A DNA stretch of 64,000 nt from Rhizobium sp. TH135 (GTDB lineage Bacteria; Pseudomonadota; Alphaproteobacteria; Rhizobiales; Rhizobiaceae): positions 248,001 to 312,000 of the forward strand of contig NZ_PKRP01000001.1 of assembly GCF_002855515.1 (NCBI RefSeq), read 5' to 3'. Below are positions 25,758-35,100 of the stretch, piece after piece. The number at the start of each line of letters is the position of its first letter. Position 1 is the stretch's first letter. The notes below the pieces were generated by a model. That model was given only the letters and a program-made list of their open reading frames with translations. It made no database searches and had not been told where the DNA came from. Both the position numbers and the translations under genes were made by a program.

Positions 25758-26705
25758 ATGGTCATGCTCGGAAGAACTGCCAACGGCCTCTTTTGGATGT
25801 TCCGCTACATCGAGAGAGCCGAAAACATCGCCCGTCTCGTCGATGCGGGCCTGCGCATGTCGCTCACCCGCTCCGGCGCTTCGGACGAGGATTGGGACGC
25901 CGTCCTGAAAAGTGCCGATGTGCGCCCACTGTTTGCCGAACGCCACGGCAAGGTGACCGCCTCTGATGCCATCGACTTCATGCTGCGCGACACTGCCAAC
26001 CCGTCGAGCGTCATGTCCTGCATCGACGCTGGCCGCAATAACGCCCGCATGGTGCGAACCGCGCTGACACGCGAGACCTGGGAAGCCACCAACGAATGCT
26101 GGATCGAACTCAAGCAGATGCTCGCCCGCAAGCTGAAGTCGGCTGATCTGCCTGAAGTCATCGATACAGTGAAGCGCCGGGCAGGCCTGATCCGCGGCGC
26201 CTTCCATGGCTCGATGCTGCGAAACGAGATCTACAACTTCGCCCGCATCGGCACCTTCATCGAGCGTGCCGACAATACGAGCCGCATTCTCGACGTGAAG
26301 TACTACGTGCTCCTGCCGGCGATCACCCATGTCGGCTCTTCGCTCGATAACATGCAGTGGGAATCGATCCTGCGCTCGGTCTCGGCCCATCGCTCCTATC
26401 GCTGGGTCTATGACGGGGAATACAAGGCGGCCAACATCGCCGACTTCCTGATTCTCAACGGCCAGATGCCTCGGTCGCTGGCCTATTGCTACGAGAAGAT
26501 CACATCGAACCTCGGCTATCTCGCCAAGGATTATGCGCACCGGCTGCCGGCCCACGAGACCGCCGACAGTGTCGCCAAGACGCTGAAGTCGACCACCATC
26601 GGCACCATCATGGACCAGGGACTGCACGAATTCCTCGACGATTTCATCGCCAGCAACAACAAGCTGGGCAATGAGATCACTGAGGGTTACCGGTTCTACA
26701 GCTGA
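25758..26705 (+). CDS. alpha-E domain protein
   Basis: The 315-residue, mostly helical protein belongs to the alpha-E (DUF403) family, recognised by the opening LGRTANGLFWMFRYIERAENIARLVDAG and a repeat of similar helices later (FARIGTFIERADNTSRILD). Conserved acidic residues give the family its name. It lies one base after the ATP-grasp gene and is nearly always co-encoded with it. It probably acts as a partner in peptide ligation; its chemistry is not established. Confidence 0.88.
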   Translation: MVMLGRTANGLFWMFRYIERAENIARLVDAGLRMSLTRSGASDEDWDAVLKSADVRPLFAERHGKVTASDAIDFMLRDTANPSSVMSCIDAGRNNARMVRTALTRETWEATNECWIELKQMLARKLKSADLPEVIDTVKRRAGLIRGAFHGSMLRNEIYNFARIGTFIERADNTSRILDVKYYVLLPAITHVGSSLDNMQWESILRSVSAHRSYRWVYDGEYKAANIADFLILNGQMPRSLAYCYEKITSNLGYLAKDYAHRLPAHETADSVAKTLKSTTIGTIMDQGLHEFLDDFIASNNKLGNEITEGYRFYS

Positions 26706-26719
26706 GCAGGATTGAGCGC

Positions 26720-27541
26720 ATGCGTCTGCGGATAAGCCATACCACCGAATATCGCTATGACGACCCGGTCCAGTATTCGCTGCAACGGCTGCGGCTCTGC
26801 CCGCTCGACAGCCCCGGCCAGAAGATCGTCTCCTGGAACATCGCGGTTGACGGCGCCAATGTGGAAGCCGGCTTCAACGACCAGTTTGGCAACCACACCC
26901 ATCTGGTCTCGACCGAGGGCGACAGCCACAGCGTCCACATCGTCGCCTCGGGCGAGGTCGAGACCGAGGATCGCTCCGGCGTCTTCGGTCCGCATCAGGG
27001 CTATGTGCCGCTCTGGCTTTATCTACGTGACACGCCGCTCACCAAGCCGGGCAAGCTGATCCGCGAGCTCTCGCGCAGCCTCTCGGGCGACAACGAACTG
27101 GCGAAGATGCACGACCTGATGGGCAAGCTGAACACCCAGATCGCTTATGAAACCGGAACGACCGGCACGGAAACCACCGCCGAACAGGCTCTCGAAGCAG
27201 GTCGCGGCGTCTGCCAGGACCATGCCCACGCCTTCATCGCCGCCGCCCGCCTGCTCGCCCTGCCGGCCCGTTACGTCTCAGGCTACCTGTTGATGGACGA
27301 CCGCATCGAACAGGTCGCGACCCATGCCTGGGCCGAGGTTCACCTGCAAGGGCTCGGCTGGGTGGGTTTCGACGCCGCCAACAACCACTGCCCCGACGCC
27401 CGTTACGTCCGGATCGCAACCGGTCTGTGCTACCCCGATGCCGCCCCTGTTTCAGGCATGCGGATCGGGATCGCCGGCGAGGACCTGACCGTCAAGCTGG
27501 TGGTCGAACCGTCCCAAAGCCAGAGCCAGTCGCAGAGCTGA
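26720..27541 (+). CDS. transglutaminase-like cysteine peptidase family protein
   Basis: The 273-residue protein has the bacterial transglutaminase N-terminal beta domain and then the catalytic triad Cys165 (GRGVCQDHAHAF), His202 (THAWAEV) and Asp218 (GWVGFDAAN). It may cleave or transfer peptides. It ends in an unusual Ser-Gln repeat tail (SQSQSQSQS). It follows the alpha-E gene by 14 bases and completes the ATP-grasp operon. The proteasome-like Anbu peptidase that often follows in alphaproteobacteria is not here. Confidence 0.88.
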   Translation: MRLRISHTTEYRYDDPVQYSLQRLRLCPLDSPGQKIVSWNIAVDGANVEAGFNDQFGNHTHLVSTEGDSHSVHIVASGEVETEDRSGVFGPHQGYVPLWLYLRDTPLTKPGKLIRELSRSLSGDNELAKMHDLMGKLNTQIAYETGTTGTETTAEQALEAGRGVCQDHAHAFIAAARLLALPARYVSGYLLMDDRIEQVATHAWAEVHLQGLGWVGFDAANNHCPDARYVRIATGLCYPDAAPVSGMRIGIAGEDLTVKLVVEPSQSQSQSQS

Positions 27542-27654
27542 ACCGCTAGACCATTGGAGCAGAACGAGAGGTGGCGCGGCACAAGCTCCGCACCACCTCG
27601 GCGTGATGTTGTGCGCCAAGGCGCGGCACGGCCGCAGCGGAGGTCTGTATACGC

Positions 27655-28131
27655 ATGCTGTTTGGAAAGTCCGTCTTCCAGTCGGTCGTCGACAGGCTAA
27701 ACGAAGAGGCGGAAGAGCAGAGCCCGGCCGAGGAGCCGGCCTTCCGCATCAACGGGCTTCCCGCAAGCTTCGTCCCTGAACATCCCGCATTTTCTAATGA
27801 AGCTTCGCCCGAGGCCATGGACCAGCGCCTAGACGCCTACCTGTTCATGATGCCTGAAGAGGTCGAGCAGCCGGAACCAGAGCCCGAAAACCCGCACCCA
27901 CCGCCGGCCTGGCTGGAGCGCCTCTCCCCCGGCGAAGTCGCCGAGGATCTCGGTATCGAGGCATCCGACGATCGTGATCGGCTGCAGGAGCGCCGGCGCC
28001 ACTTTGCAAGGGAAAACCACCCGGATCGCGTCGCGGCGGACTATCGCCACGCTGCAACCATGCGGATGAAAATCGCCAATGGGCTGATCGACGAAGCGAT
28101 CAGCCGCTATGATTTGGGCATTGGGCTATGA
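27655..28131 (+). CDS. J-domain-like protein with HPD motif
   Basis: The 158-residue acidic protein has a proline- and glutamate-rich middle (EQPEPEPENP) and a C-terminal helix-HPD-helix (RRRHFARENHPDRVAADYRHAATMRMK...NGLIDEAI) resembling the core of a J domain. It may stimulate an Hsp70. It is not a full DnaJ: the first J-domain helices are degenerate and there is no Gly/Phe or zinc domain. It lies 113 bases after the transglutaminase gene, so it may or may not share that transcript. Confidence 0.7.
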   Translation: MLFGKSVFQSVVDRLNEEAEEQSPAEEPAFRINGLPASFVPEHPAFSNEASPEAMDQRLDAYLFMMPEEVEQPEPEPENPHPPPAWLERLSPGEVAEDLGIEASDDRDRLQERRRHFARENHPDRVAADYRHAATMRMKIANGLIDEAISRYDLGIGL

Positions 28132-28134
28132 GGA

Positions 28135-28602
28135 TCAGTCGTAGAGCCGCTTGAGCAACTGGTTGACCGTGTCGCGTTCCGCCACACCGCCCAGCTGATC
28201 CAGAACCCATTTCTCATGATCGATCCAGATCGGCATCAGCTCTTCCAGATAGGCTTCACCGGCCGGCGTCATGTAGAGCGACTGGACGCGGCGATCGGTC
28301 TCCGACTTGCGGCGCTCGATAAAGCCCTTATTTTCCAGCCCGTCCACGATGGCGACGAAATTCGCACGCTGGATGCCCAGCGCCTCGGCCACCTCGCTCT
28401 GCTTGGCACCCTGATTATAGGTCAGAAGCAGCAAGACCGCGAAATCGGTCGGCCGAAGGCCCTTCGATGAAAATGCCTCATTGAAATGCTGAAACACGGC
28501 AAGCTGTGCCCGTCTCAAACGATAACCCACAGCATCGTCCATGACTGAAAAGTCGAGTTTCGACGCATTGGGTACGAATTCATCCATTATAAGTTCCGGC
28601 AT
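28135..28602 (-). CDS. MarR-family transcriptional regulator
   Basis: The 155-residue winged-helix protein has the MarR layout: dimerisation helix, QSEVAEALGIQRANFVAIVDGLENKGFIER recognition region, then the RxxSxTDRR wing segment KSETDRR. An ATG at residue 6 (28587) is an alternative start. It converges on the J-domain gene with 3 bases between stops. The target is not visible; fadD lies beyond the tRNA gene and may be regulated, but this is speculative. Confidence 0.87.
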   Translation of the reverse strand: MPELIMDEFVPNASKLDFSVMDDAVGYRLRRAQLAVFQHFNEAFSSKGLRPTDFAVLLLLTYNQGAKQSEVAEALGIQRANFVAIVDGLENKGFIERRKSETDRRVQSLYMTPAGEAYLEELMPIWIDHEKWVLDQLGGVAERDTVNQLLKRLYD

Positions 28603-28938
28603 ATCCCCGCCATAGCCAATACAGACCCCTCAAAAGGTCGCCCGCTTGCGCGAACGCCTACCTGTAACGATACTATCTGTTTAAACCGATGTCACAAGGG
28701 CGCAACAGCAACCGTTCCAGCACCAAACGACGTTTTTGAACGCTCGCCGTTCATTTCCCCCAGGATTGGTTTATCTCACCGCAAGCAATTCCGGGCAATT
28801 GACCTCCATTTCACCATTCTGCCCGCATCCCGTGCGCGCGGCAGAATTACAGAGGGGCGTCCGATCTTTTCGGATTGAAGCGCGCGAGCGACTGCGCTAT
28901 GACCGCTTCTGGAACGGCGAGTCAACCCGCCGTCGGAA
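28603..28938. other. intergenic region between marR-type gene and tRNA-Arg
   Basis: This 336-base stretch holds promoters but no gene. A minus-strand TTGTGA-N16-TAGTAT (28697-28670) overlaps an 8-bp palindrome GTTTAAAC (28679-28686) and may be the promoter and operator of the MarR gene. A plus-strand promoter precedes the tRNA. Confidence 0.45.
28875..28903 (+). promoter_or_regulatory. sigma-70-type promoter of tRNA-Arg
   Basis: TTGAAG (28875-28880) and TATGAC (28898-28903) are spaced by 17 bases and lie about 36 bases before the first tRNA base, a normal distance for a tRNA promoter. Confidence 0.6.
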
Positions 28939-29015
28939 GCACCCGTAGCTCAGCTGGATAGAGTGTTGGATTCCGATTCCAAAGGTCACAGGTTCGAATC
29001 CTGTCGGGTGCGCCA
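28939..29015 (+). tRNA. tRNA-Arg (anticodon CCG)
   Basis: The 77-nt sequence folds as a cloverleaf: acceptor stem GCACCCG with CGGGTGC, D arm GCTC...GAGT, anticodon stem TTGGA with TCCAA around the loop TTCCGAT, and T arm ACAGG-TTCGAAT-CCTGT. The anticodon is CCG, reading CGG (Arg). Discriminator G and CCA are encoded. No integrase or attachment duplication lies beside it. Confidence 0.97.
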
Positions 29016-29283
29016 TTCTCTCAAATCTCTCTTGCGCTTCAACACGCACCATGCGGTCGCGTAACTGCATCTCCGACCACGCCTCATCCAATAACGCGGA
29101 CGTGATGGGATTTCGCCCCGGCAACCCCACCCCGGACGCCTTCGAGGCCTCGCAAGCCCCCGAAATCGCTGGACTTTGACCAAAGACAACTCCATCCTTT
29201 CCTCGTTCAACGGCTCCCGGACTCGCAATTGCGCCAGGGGAACGGAACGGTGAAGCGCCGAAGAGCGCTCTGGGGGAGGAAAC

Positions 29284-31020
29284 ATGGAACACATCTTCAC
29301 GCCGCCACGGCCGTGGCTGGCGGCTTATGGCGCAAGCATTCCGCAGGAACTGGGAGAACTGCGCTACAGAAGCATCGCCGATCTGGTCGATCAGTCCTGT
29401 GCTGCAAACGGCCCTCGCAAGGCCTTCACCTGCGTCGTGCCGAACGGCATGAACGGCAGCCTGACCTATTCCGAGGTCGGCGAAATGTCGGATGCCTTCG
29501 CGGCTTTCCTGCATCATGACTGCGGCCTGCGCGCCGGCGACCGGGTCGCGGTGCAACTGCCGAACGGCCTGCCCTACCCCGTTGTCGCCTTCGGCGTCTT
29601 CAAGGCAGGCTGCATCCTGGTCAATACCAACCCCCTCTACACACCGAGCGAGATGATCCATCAGTTCAACGATTCCGGCGCCAAGGCGCTCGTGATCGTC
29701 GACATGTTCGCCGACAAGCTGGCCGAGGTCGTGCCGAAGACCGGCATCCAGACCGTGGTGCTGGCAGGCGTGCCTGAATTCTTCCCCAAGCTGCCGGAAG
29801 TGATCATCAGAGGCGTCCAGAAGCTCTGGAGCAAGGTTCTGCCGCCTATCCCATCGCTGGGCGTTCCCGTGCTTCGGATCAAGGAAGCGCTTGCCAAGGG
29901 CCGCGCGCATGGCGCGGATGTGAAGGCGATGTGGGCAGCATCCGGTCCCGATGACCTCGCGCTGCTGCAATACACGGGCGGAACGACCGGCGTCGCCAAG
30001 GGCGCCATGCTGACCCATGGCAATATCCTCACCAATCTCGACCAGGTGCGCGCCGTATCAGGAGGCGTCATGGCCTGTGAGGATCAGGTGCTGACGGCGC
30101 TGCCGCTCTACCACATCTTCGCCTTCACGGCGAACCTGATGACCTTCTTCGAACTCGGCGCGCGCAACATTCTGATCCCCTCGCCGCGCCCCGTGCAAAA
30201 TCTGCAGCGTGCGATCGAGAACTATCCGATCACCTGGATTACCGGGGTCAACACGCTGTTCAACGGGCTGATGAACGAGGAATGGTTCGCGGCCTATCCG
30301 CCCAGGAAGTTGCGCGCAGCGATCGCCGGCGGCACGGCCCTGCATGAGGCGGTCGCCACACGCTGGCGGGTGATGACGGGAACGCCGATCGCCGAAGGGT
30401 ATGGCCTCAGCGAAACATCCCCGCTCGTCAGCTTCAATCCACTCGACGACAGGGCAAAGGCCGGCAGCATCGGCATTCCGGTGCCCGGCTGTGACGTCAT
30501 CCTGGTGGACGGCGACGGCAAACAGGTCGCCTCAGGCGAACCGGGCGAACTCCTGGTCCGCGGCCGCCAGGTCATGCTCGGCTACTGGCAACGCCCCGAG
30601 GAGAGCGCAACCGCCTTGCAGAACGGCTGGTTCGCGACAGGCGACATCGCCGTGATGGACGATCAAGGCTTCCTCAAGATCGTCGACCGCAAGAAGGACC
30701 TCGTCCTGGTCTCAGGCTTCAACGTCTATCCCAACGAAGTGGAAGACGCGCTCGCCAAGATGGACGCAGTGCTGGAAGCAGCTGTTGTCGCCATCCCCGA
30801 CGCCAAGACCGGTGAAGCGGTGCGCGCCTATGTGGTGAAGAACCCTGACCACGAAGGAGACCTGACCGAAGAGGCGATCCGCGCCCACTGCCGGACTGTT
30901 CTCAGCGACTACAAGGTTCCCAAATCCATCGTCTTCCGAGACGCCCTGCCGAAGACGCCTATCGGCAAGATCCTGCGCAAGGATCTGAAGGCCGAAGTGC
31001 TGGTCGAATTCAAGAAGTGA
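29284..31020 (+). CDS. fadD: long-chain fatty acid-CoA ligase
   Basis: The 578-residue adenylate-forming enzyme activates fatty acids to acyl-CoA. It has the AMP-binding P-loop [11 protein letters not shown] (about 229-239), YGLSETSP, the TGD motif with [16 protein letters not shown], and the C-terminal lysine segment [13 protein letters not shown]. Its length and motifs fit FadD. GGGGGAGG precedes the ATG. It is followed after 16 bases by a BASS-family transporter, probably in one transcript. Acyl chain preference cannot be read. Confidence 0.93.
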   Translation: MEHIFTPPRPWLAAYGASIPQELGELRYRSIADLVDQSCAANGPRKAFTCVVPNGMNGSLTYSEVGEMSDAFAAFLHHDCGLRAGDRVAVQLPNGLPYPVVAFGVFKAGCILVNTNPLYTPSEMIHQFNDSGAKALVIVDMFADKLAEVVPKTGIQTVVLAGVPEFFPKLPEVIIRGVQKLWSKVLPPIPSLGVPVLRIKEALAKGRAHGADVKAMWAASGPDDLALLQYTGGTTGVAKGAMLTHGNILTNLDQVRAVSGGVMACEDQVLTALPLYHIFAFTANLMTFFELGARNILIPSPRPVQNLQRAIENYPITWITGVNTLFNGLMNEEWFAAYPPRKLRAAIAGGTALHEAVATRWRVMTGTPIAEGYGLSETSPLVSFNPLDDRAKAGSIGIPVPGCDVILVDGDGKQVASGEPGELLVRGRQVMLGYWQRPEESATALQNGWFATGDIAVMDDQGFLKIVDRKKDLVLVSGFNVYPNEVEDALAKMDAVLEAAVVAIPDAKTGEAVRAYVVKNPDHEGDLTEEAIRAHCRTVLSDYKVPKSIVFRDALPKTPIGKILRKDLKAEVLVEFKK

Positions 31021-31036
31021 GCGAGGGCAAAACCAC

Positions 31037-31936
31037 ATGTTGACGGAACTTGAAACCACCCTGCTCGGCATCATGATGATGGTGATCATGCTCGGCATGG
31101 GCGCCTCGATGACCTGGCGCGACTTCTTCATCGCCTTCCGCAAGCCGAAGGGCATTCTGGTTGGCCTTTTGAGCCAGTACATGATCATGCCATTTCTCGG
31201 CTATGCCCTGGCGGTCATCCTCGGCCTTCCCGCTGGAATGGCGGCCGGCCTGATCCTGATCGCCTGCATGCCGGGAGGCACAACCAGCAACATCTTCGCC
31301 TATTTCTCCAAGGGCGTGCTGGCGCTGTCGATCATGATGACGACGGTCTCGACCCTGGTTGCCGTCGTCACGGTGCCCTTCCTCCTCAGCTTTTACAGCG
31401 GACTGGCAGGCCTTGGCGGCGACTATGTGATCCCGGCCGGCAATGTCGCGCAAGTTCTGGTGGTCCTGCTCGTACCGACCGTGCTCGGCATGTTCCTGCG
31501 CAAGATGAATGCAAATGTCGGAGCCACGATCGAGATGATCGGATCGCTGCTCGGCGTTGTCGTCATCCTGTTCCTGATCGGCTCCTGGGTGCCGCGCAAT
31601 TATCAGATGCTGCTCGACACCCCCTTCCCCGTCTATGTCGCCGCGATCGGGATCGGCCTGACCGGCATGCTGCTCGGCTACTGGCTTGCCCGCGGCCTGC
31701 GCCAGGACAGCAACCGCGCCCGCACCATTAGCCTCGAAACCGGCATCCAGAACGGGCCGCTGGCCGCCCTGATCGTGACGCTCTCATTCACCGGCATTCA
31801 GCAGCAGGAAGTGCTGTTCATTCCGATCCTCTACAGCCTCTTCATCGTCATCACCTCCTCGATCATCACCGTCTGGTATCGACGTACCGCGACAGAAGAG
31901 GCCCTGGCACGAGATGCGGCGAAGGTTCGCGCCTGA
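31037..31936 (+). CDS. bile acid:sodium symporter (BASS) family transporter
   Basis: The 299-residue membrane protein has about nine to ten hydrophobic segments and BASS motifs: GMGASMTWRDF near the N-terminus, the sodium-site loop MPGGTTSNIF and ETGIQNGPLA. BASS proteins move organic acids such as bile acids, pantoate or pyruvate with sodium. Coupling to fadD suggests a carboxylate that is then CoA-activated, which is only an inference. A terminator follows. Confidence 0.88.
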   Translation: MLTELETTLLGIMMMVIMLGMGASMTWRDFFIAFRKPKGILVGLLSQYMIMPFLGYALAVILGLPAGMAAGLILIACMPGGTTSNIFAYFSKGVLALSIMMTTVSTLVAVVTVPFLLSFYSGLAGLGGDYVIPAGNVAQVLVVLLVPTVLGMFLRKMNANVGATIEMIGSLLGVVVILFLIGSWVPRNYQMLLDTPFPVYVAAIGIGLTGMLLGYWLARGLRQDSNRARTISLETGIQNGPLAALIVTLSFTGIQQQEVLFIPILYSLFIVITSSIITVWYRRTATEEALARDAAKVRA

Positions 31937-31979
31937 AGCAAGGATAGTCCGCAACAGCAATCCAGCGACGCAATTGAAG

Positions 31980-32009
31980 ACGCCGACCCAAGATCTGGGT
32001 CGGCGTTTT
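31980..32009 (+). terminator. rho-independent terminator of the fadD-BASS operon
   Basis: An 11-bp perfect stem (31980-31990 with 31996-32006) is followed by TTTCTTG on the plus strand. Confidence 0.83.
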
Positions 32010-32116
32010 CTTGTTGCAGCATAGCTCTGCATTGCGAGTGCTACCTCAGCATTGCAAACCTCATGGACGGCGGCTGGCATGGCCCGGAAGCACATCGTTG
32101 CAAGCTTAGCTCAAAC

Positions 32117-32144
32117 GAAAAGCCCCGCCGGCAAGGGCGGGGCT
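32117..32144 (-). terminator. terminator of the giant repeat-protein gene
   Basis: A 9-bp perfect GC stem (32121-32129 with 32136-32144) is followed on the minus strand by TTTTCG. It lies 45 bases after the stop. Confidence 0.75.
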
Positions 32145-32188
32145 CTTCAGCGTGCCTGTGGTTGGGGCGCGAGGCGCGCCCCTTCCTA

Positions 32189-35100
32189 TCAGATCGACTG
32201 GTAGGCAGCGACGATGGCCGCAACCTGGTCGGTGTTCATCGCCTGGACCTGAGCCGTGGTAACAGCCTGCAACTGGGCAGTGGTCAGGTTGCCGATGTCG
32301 TCGGTCGAGAGACCGGCGATGGCAGAGGTCTTGATCGCTGCGATGTCGTCCGTCGAGAACAGAGCCAGATCCGCGCTTTCCAGGGCGCTGATCGCTGCCG
32401 AGCTCAGGGCTGCGACCTGCGTCGAGCTGAGAGCTTCGATCTGACCCGTGGTCATGGCCACCAGCTGATCGGTCGACAGCGAGCCGACAACCTTAGAGCT
32501 CAGCGCCGCTACCTGTTCGGTCGAGAAGGACACCAGGCCAGCGGTCGAAAGGCTCGCCGCCTGGGCAGTCGTCAGGGCCGCGATCTGGGTCGTCGAGAGA
32601 CCGTCGATCTGCGTCGATGTCAGACCACCGATCTGGCTCGAGGTAAGACCTGCGACCTGGCCCGGGGTCAAGCCTGCAAGCTGCGTCGAGGTGAGTTGGG
32701 CGAAGTTGCCGGTCGAAAGTGCGGCAATCGTCTTCGTGTTCAGCAAACCGAGTTCAGTCGACGTGAAGGTCGCCATGTCCTCGGTCTCAAGACCGGCAAT
32801 CGCTGCCGAGCTCAAGGCTGTCAGCTGACCGCTCGAGAGAGCCTCGACCTGAGCGGACGTCAGTGCCGTCACCTGGGCCGAGTTCAAGCTGGACAGGACG
32901 CGGGTACCGATCGCTCCAATCTGGCTGGTCGAGAAGGTTGCCAGGTTCTGTGTCGACAGTGCCCCGAGCTGCGCGCTGGTCATGGCGCCAATTTGGCCGG
33001 GGGTCAGGCCGCCGATATCATCGGTGGACAGGACCGCGATCTGGGCCGTTGTCAGTGCGGCCATCTGGCTTGTGGTCATGCCGGCGAGCTGTGCAGACCC
33101 GAGAGCCGCAAAGTTCGTGGTCGACATGGCGGCCAGAGCCTTCGGGCTGAGGGCTGCGAGATCCGTCGGAGCGAAGGTCGCAATGTCCTCAGTCGTCAGA
33201 CCGGCGATACCGGCGGAGCTGATCGCTCCGAGCTGAGCCGTCGAGAGATAGTCGAACTGGGCGGATGTCAGTGCCGCGATCTTGTCCGAAGACAGGCTTG
33301 CAATACCGCTCGTTGCCAATCCAGGCAGCTGGGCCGAAGTCAGAGCCGCGAGACTGTCGGTCGACAGGGCCGCGATCTGGTTGGACTTCAGGGCAGCGAT
33401 CTGGGTCGAGTTCAGACCTGCGATCGTTCCGCTGTTGAGCGTCGCAAGCTGGGCAGTCGTCAGCGCGGCCACCTGGCCGGTCGTCAGGCCACTCAGCTGT
33501 GCAGAGCCCAGAGTTGCGAACTTGTCGGAGCTGAGAGCCGCAATCGTGCGGGTCTGCAGGACTGCAAGTTCAGCGGAGTCGAGCGTTGCAAGGTCTCCAG
33601 TCTCGATGCCGGCCACTGCTGCCGAGCTCAGCTGCGAGAGCTGGGCGGTAGAGAGGGCGGCAAACTGGGCGGTCGTGAGTGCACCGACCTGCGCCGAGGT
33701 CAGCGAGCCAAGAGCGCGGCTCGAGATGGCAGCAACCTGACCAGTTCCCAGTCCGGCAATGGCATCCGTCGACAAGCCGCTGATCGCCGCAGAGGAGATC
33801 ACTGCGATTTCGTCGGTGGTGAATGTCGCGATGTCAGCGGAGGAGAGCGCTGCCAGATCGGCAGAGCTCAGGGCTGCAATCTGACCAGACACCAGCGCTG
33901 CCACCTGTGCCGTGCTCAGTGCATCGAGCTGGCCAGAGGAGAGTGCGCCAACCGCCCGGGAATTCAGGGCCGCAACCTGCTCGGTGGAGAGCGAGGCGAT
34001 GTTGTCGGTGGACAGGGCCTGGATCTGTACAGAGCTGAGGACTGCGACCTGTGTCGATGTCAGTCCGTCGATCTGAGCGGAGCCGAGGGCCGCGAGCTGA
34101 GCCGTGGTCAGAGAAGCAACCTGCGCCGTCGTCAGACCGCTCAGCTGCGTGCTGTCCAGCGAAGCGATGTTCTGCGTCGAGAGGGCAGCGATGGCTCGGG
34201 AGTTCATGACTGCGAGATCCGCCGAGTCCAGACCGTCGAGGTCTTCGCTCGTCAAACCGGCGACCGCAGCGCTGGTCAGCGATGCCAGCTGCCCAGTGGT
34301 GAGAACACCGATCTGGGTAGAGCTGAGGGCAGCCACTGCGTCAGAGCCGAGGGCAGCGATTGCGCGGGTGTTCACCGCAGCGATCTGTTCGGTGGACAGC
34401 GAGGCCAGAGCATCGGTCGTCAGTGCCCGGATCTGCGAGCTCGACAGCATGGCCACGATGGCCGTCGTCAATCCGTCGATCTGGGTGCTGACCAGGGTCG
34501 CGACCTGGGCAGTGGTCATTGCAGACATCTGGCCGGTGGTCAGGCCCGCAAGCTGCGTCGAGTCGAGTGAAGCGATGTTCGTCGTCGACAGGGCTGCAAG
34601 AGCTCTGGAGTTCAGAGCAGCAAGGTCGCTGGAAGCGAAGGTATCGAGGTCGTCGGTGCCGAGGCCGGCAACGGCAGCACTCGAGAGCGCAGCGATCTGG
34701 TTCGTCGTGAGTGCGGCGATCTGGCCGGTGGTCATTGCAGCAATCTGGGCAGAGCTCAGAGCACCGAATGCGCGGCTGCTGATGGCAGCGACCTGATCGG
34801 TCGAGAGCGAGGCCACTGCGTCAGTCGTCAGAACGCTGACCTGAGCGCTGGACATCAGGCCGACGAGACCGCTGGCAAGACCATCCAGCTGATCGCTATC
34901 GAGAATGCCAACCTGAGCGGTCGTCAGCGCCGTAACCTGTGCAGAGGTGAGACCAGAGATCTGTGCCGAGTCGAGCAGGGCAACGTTCTGGGTCGACAGG
35001 GCGGCAATTGCGCGGCTGCTCAGGACTGCGATCTCGGAAGAGGTAAGAGTTCCGACTGCAGAGGAGTCAAGGCCGCGGATGGCCGTGGAAGTCAGCTGTG

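Noticed and set aside
28939..29015. Integrated island at the tRNA-Arg gene
   Set aside because: There is no integrase and no duplicated tRNA 3' end in the following sequence.
32063..34570. An 835-residue open frame on the plus strand opposite the giant repeat gene
   Set aside because: It is the antisense image of the repetitive codons; the sequence is Arg/Gly-rich and has no family features, while the minus strand has a strict octad pattern and a terminator.
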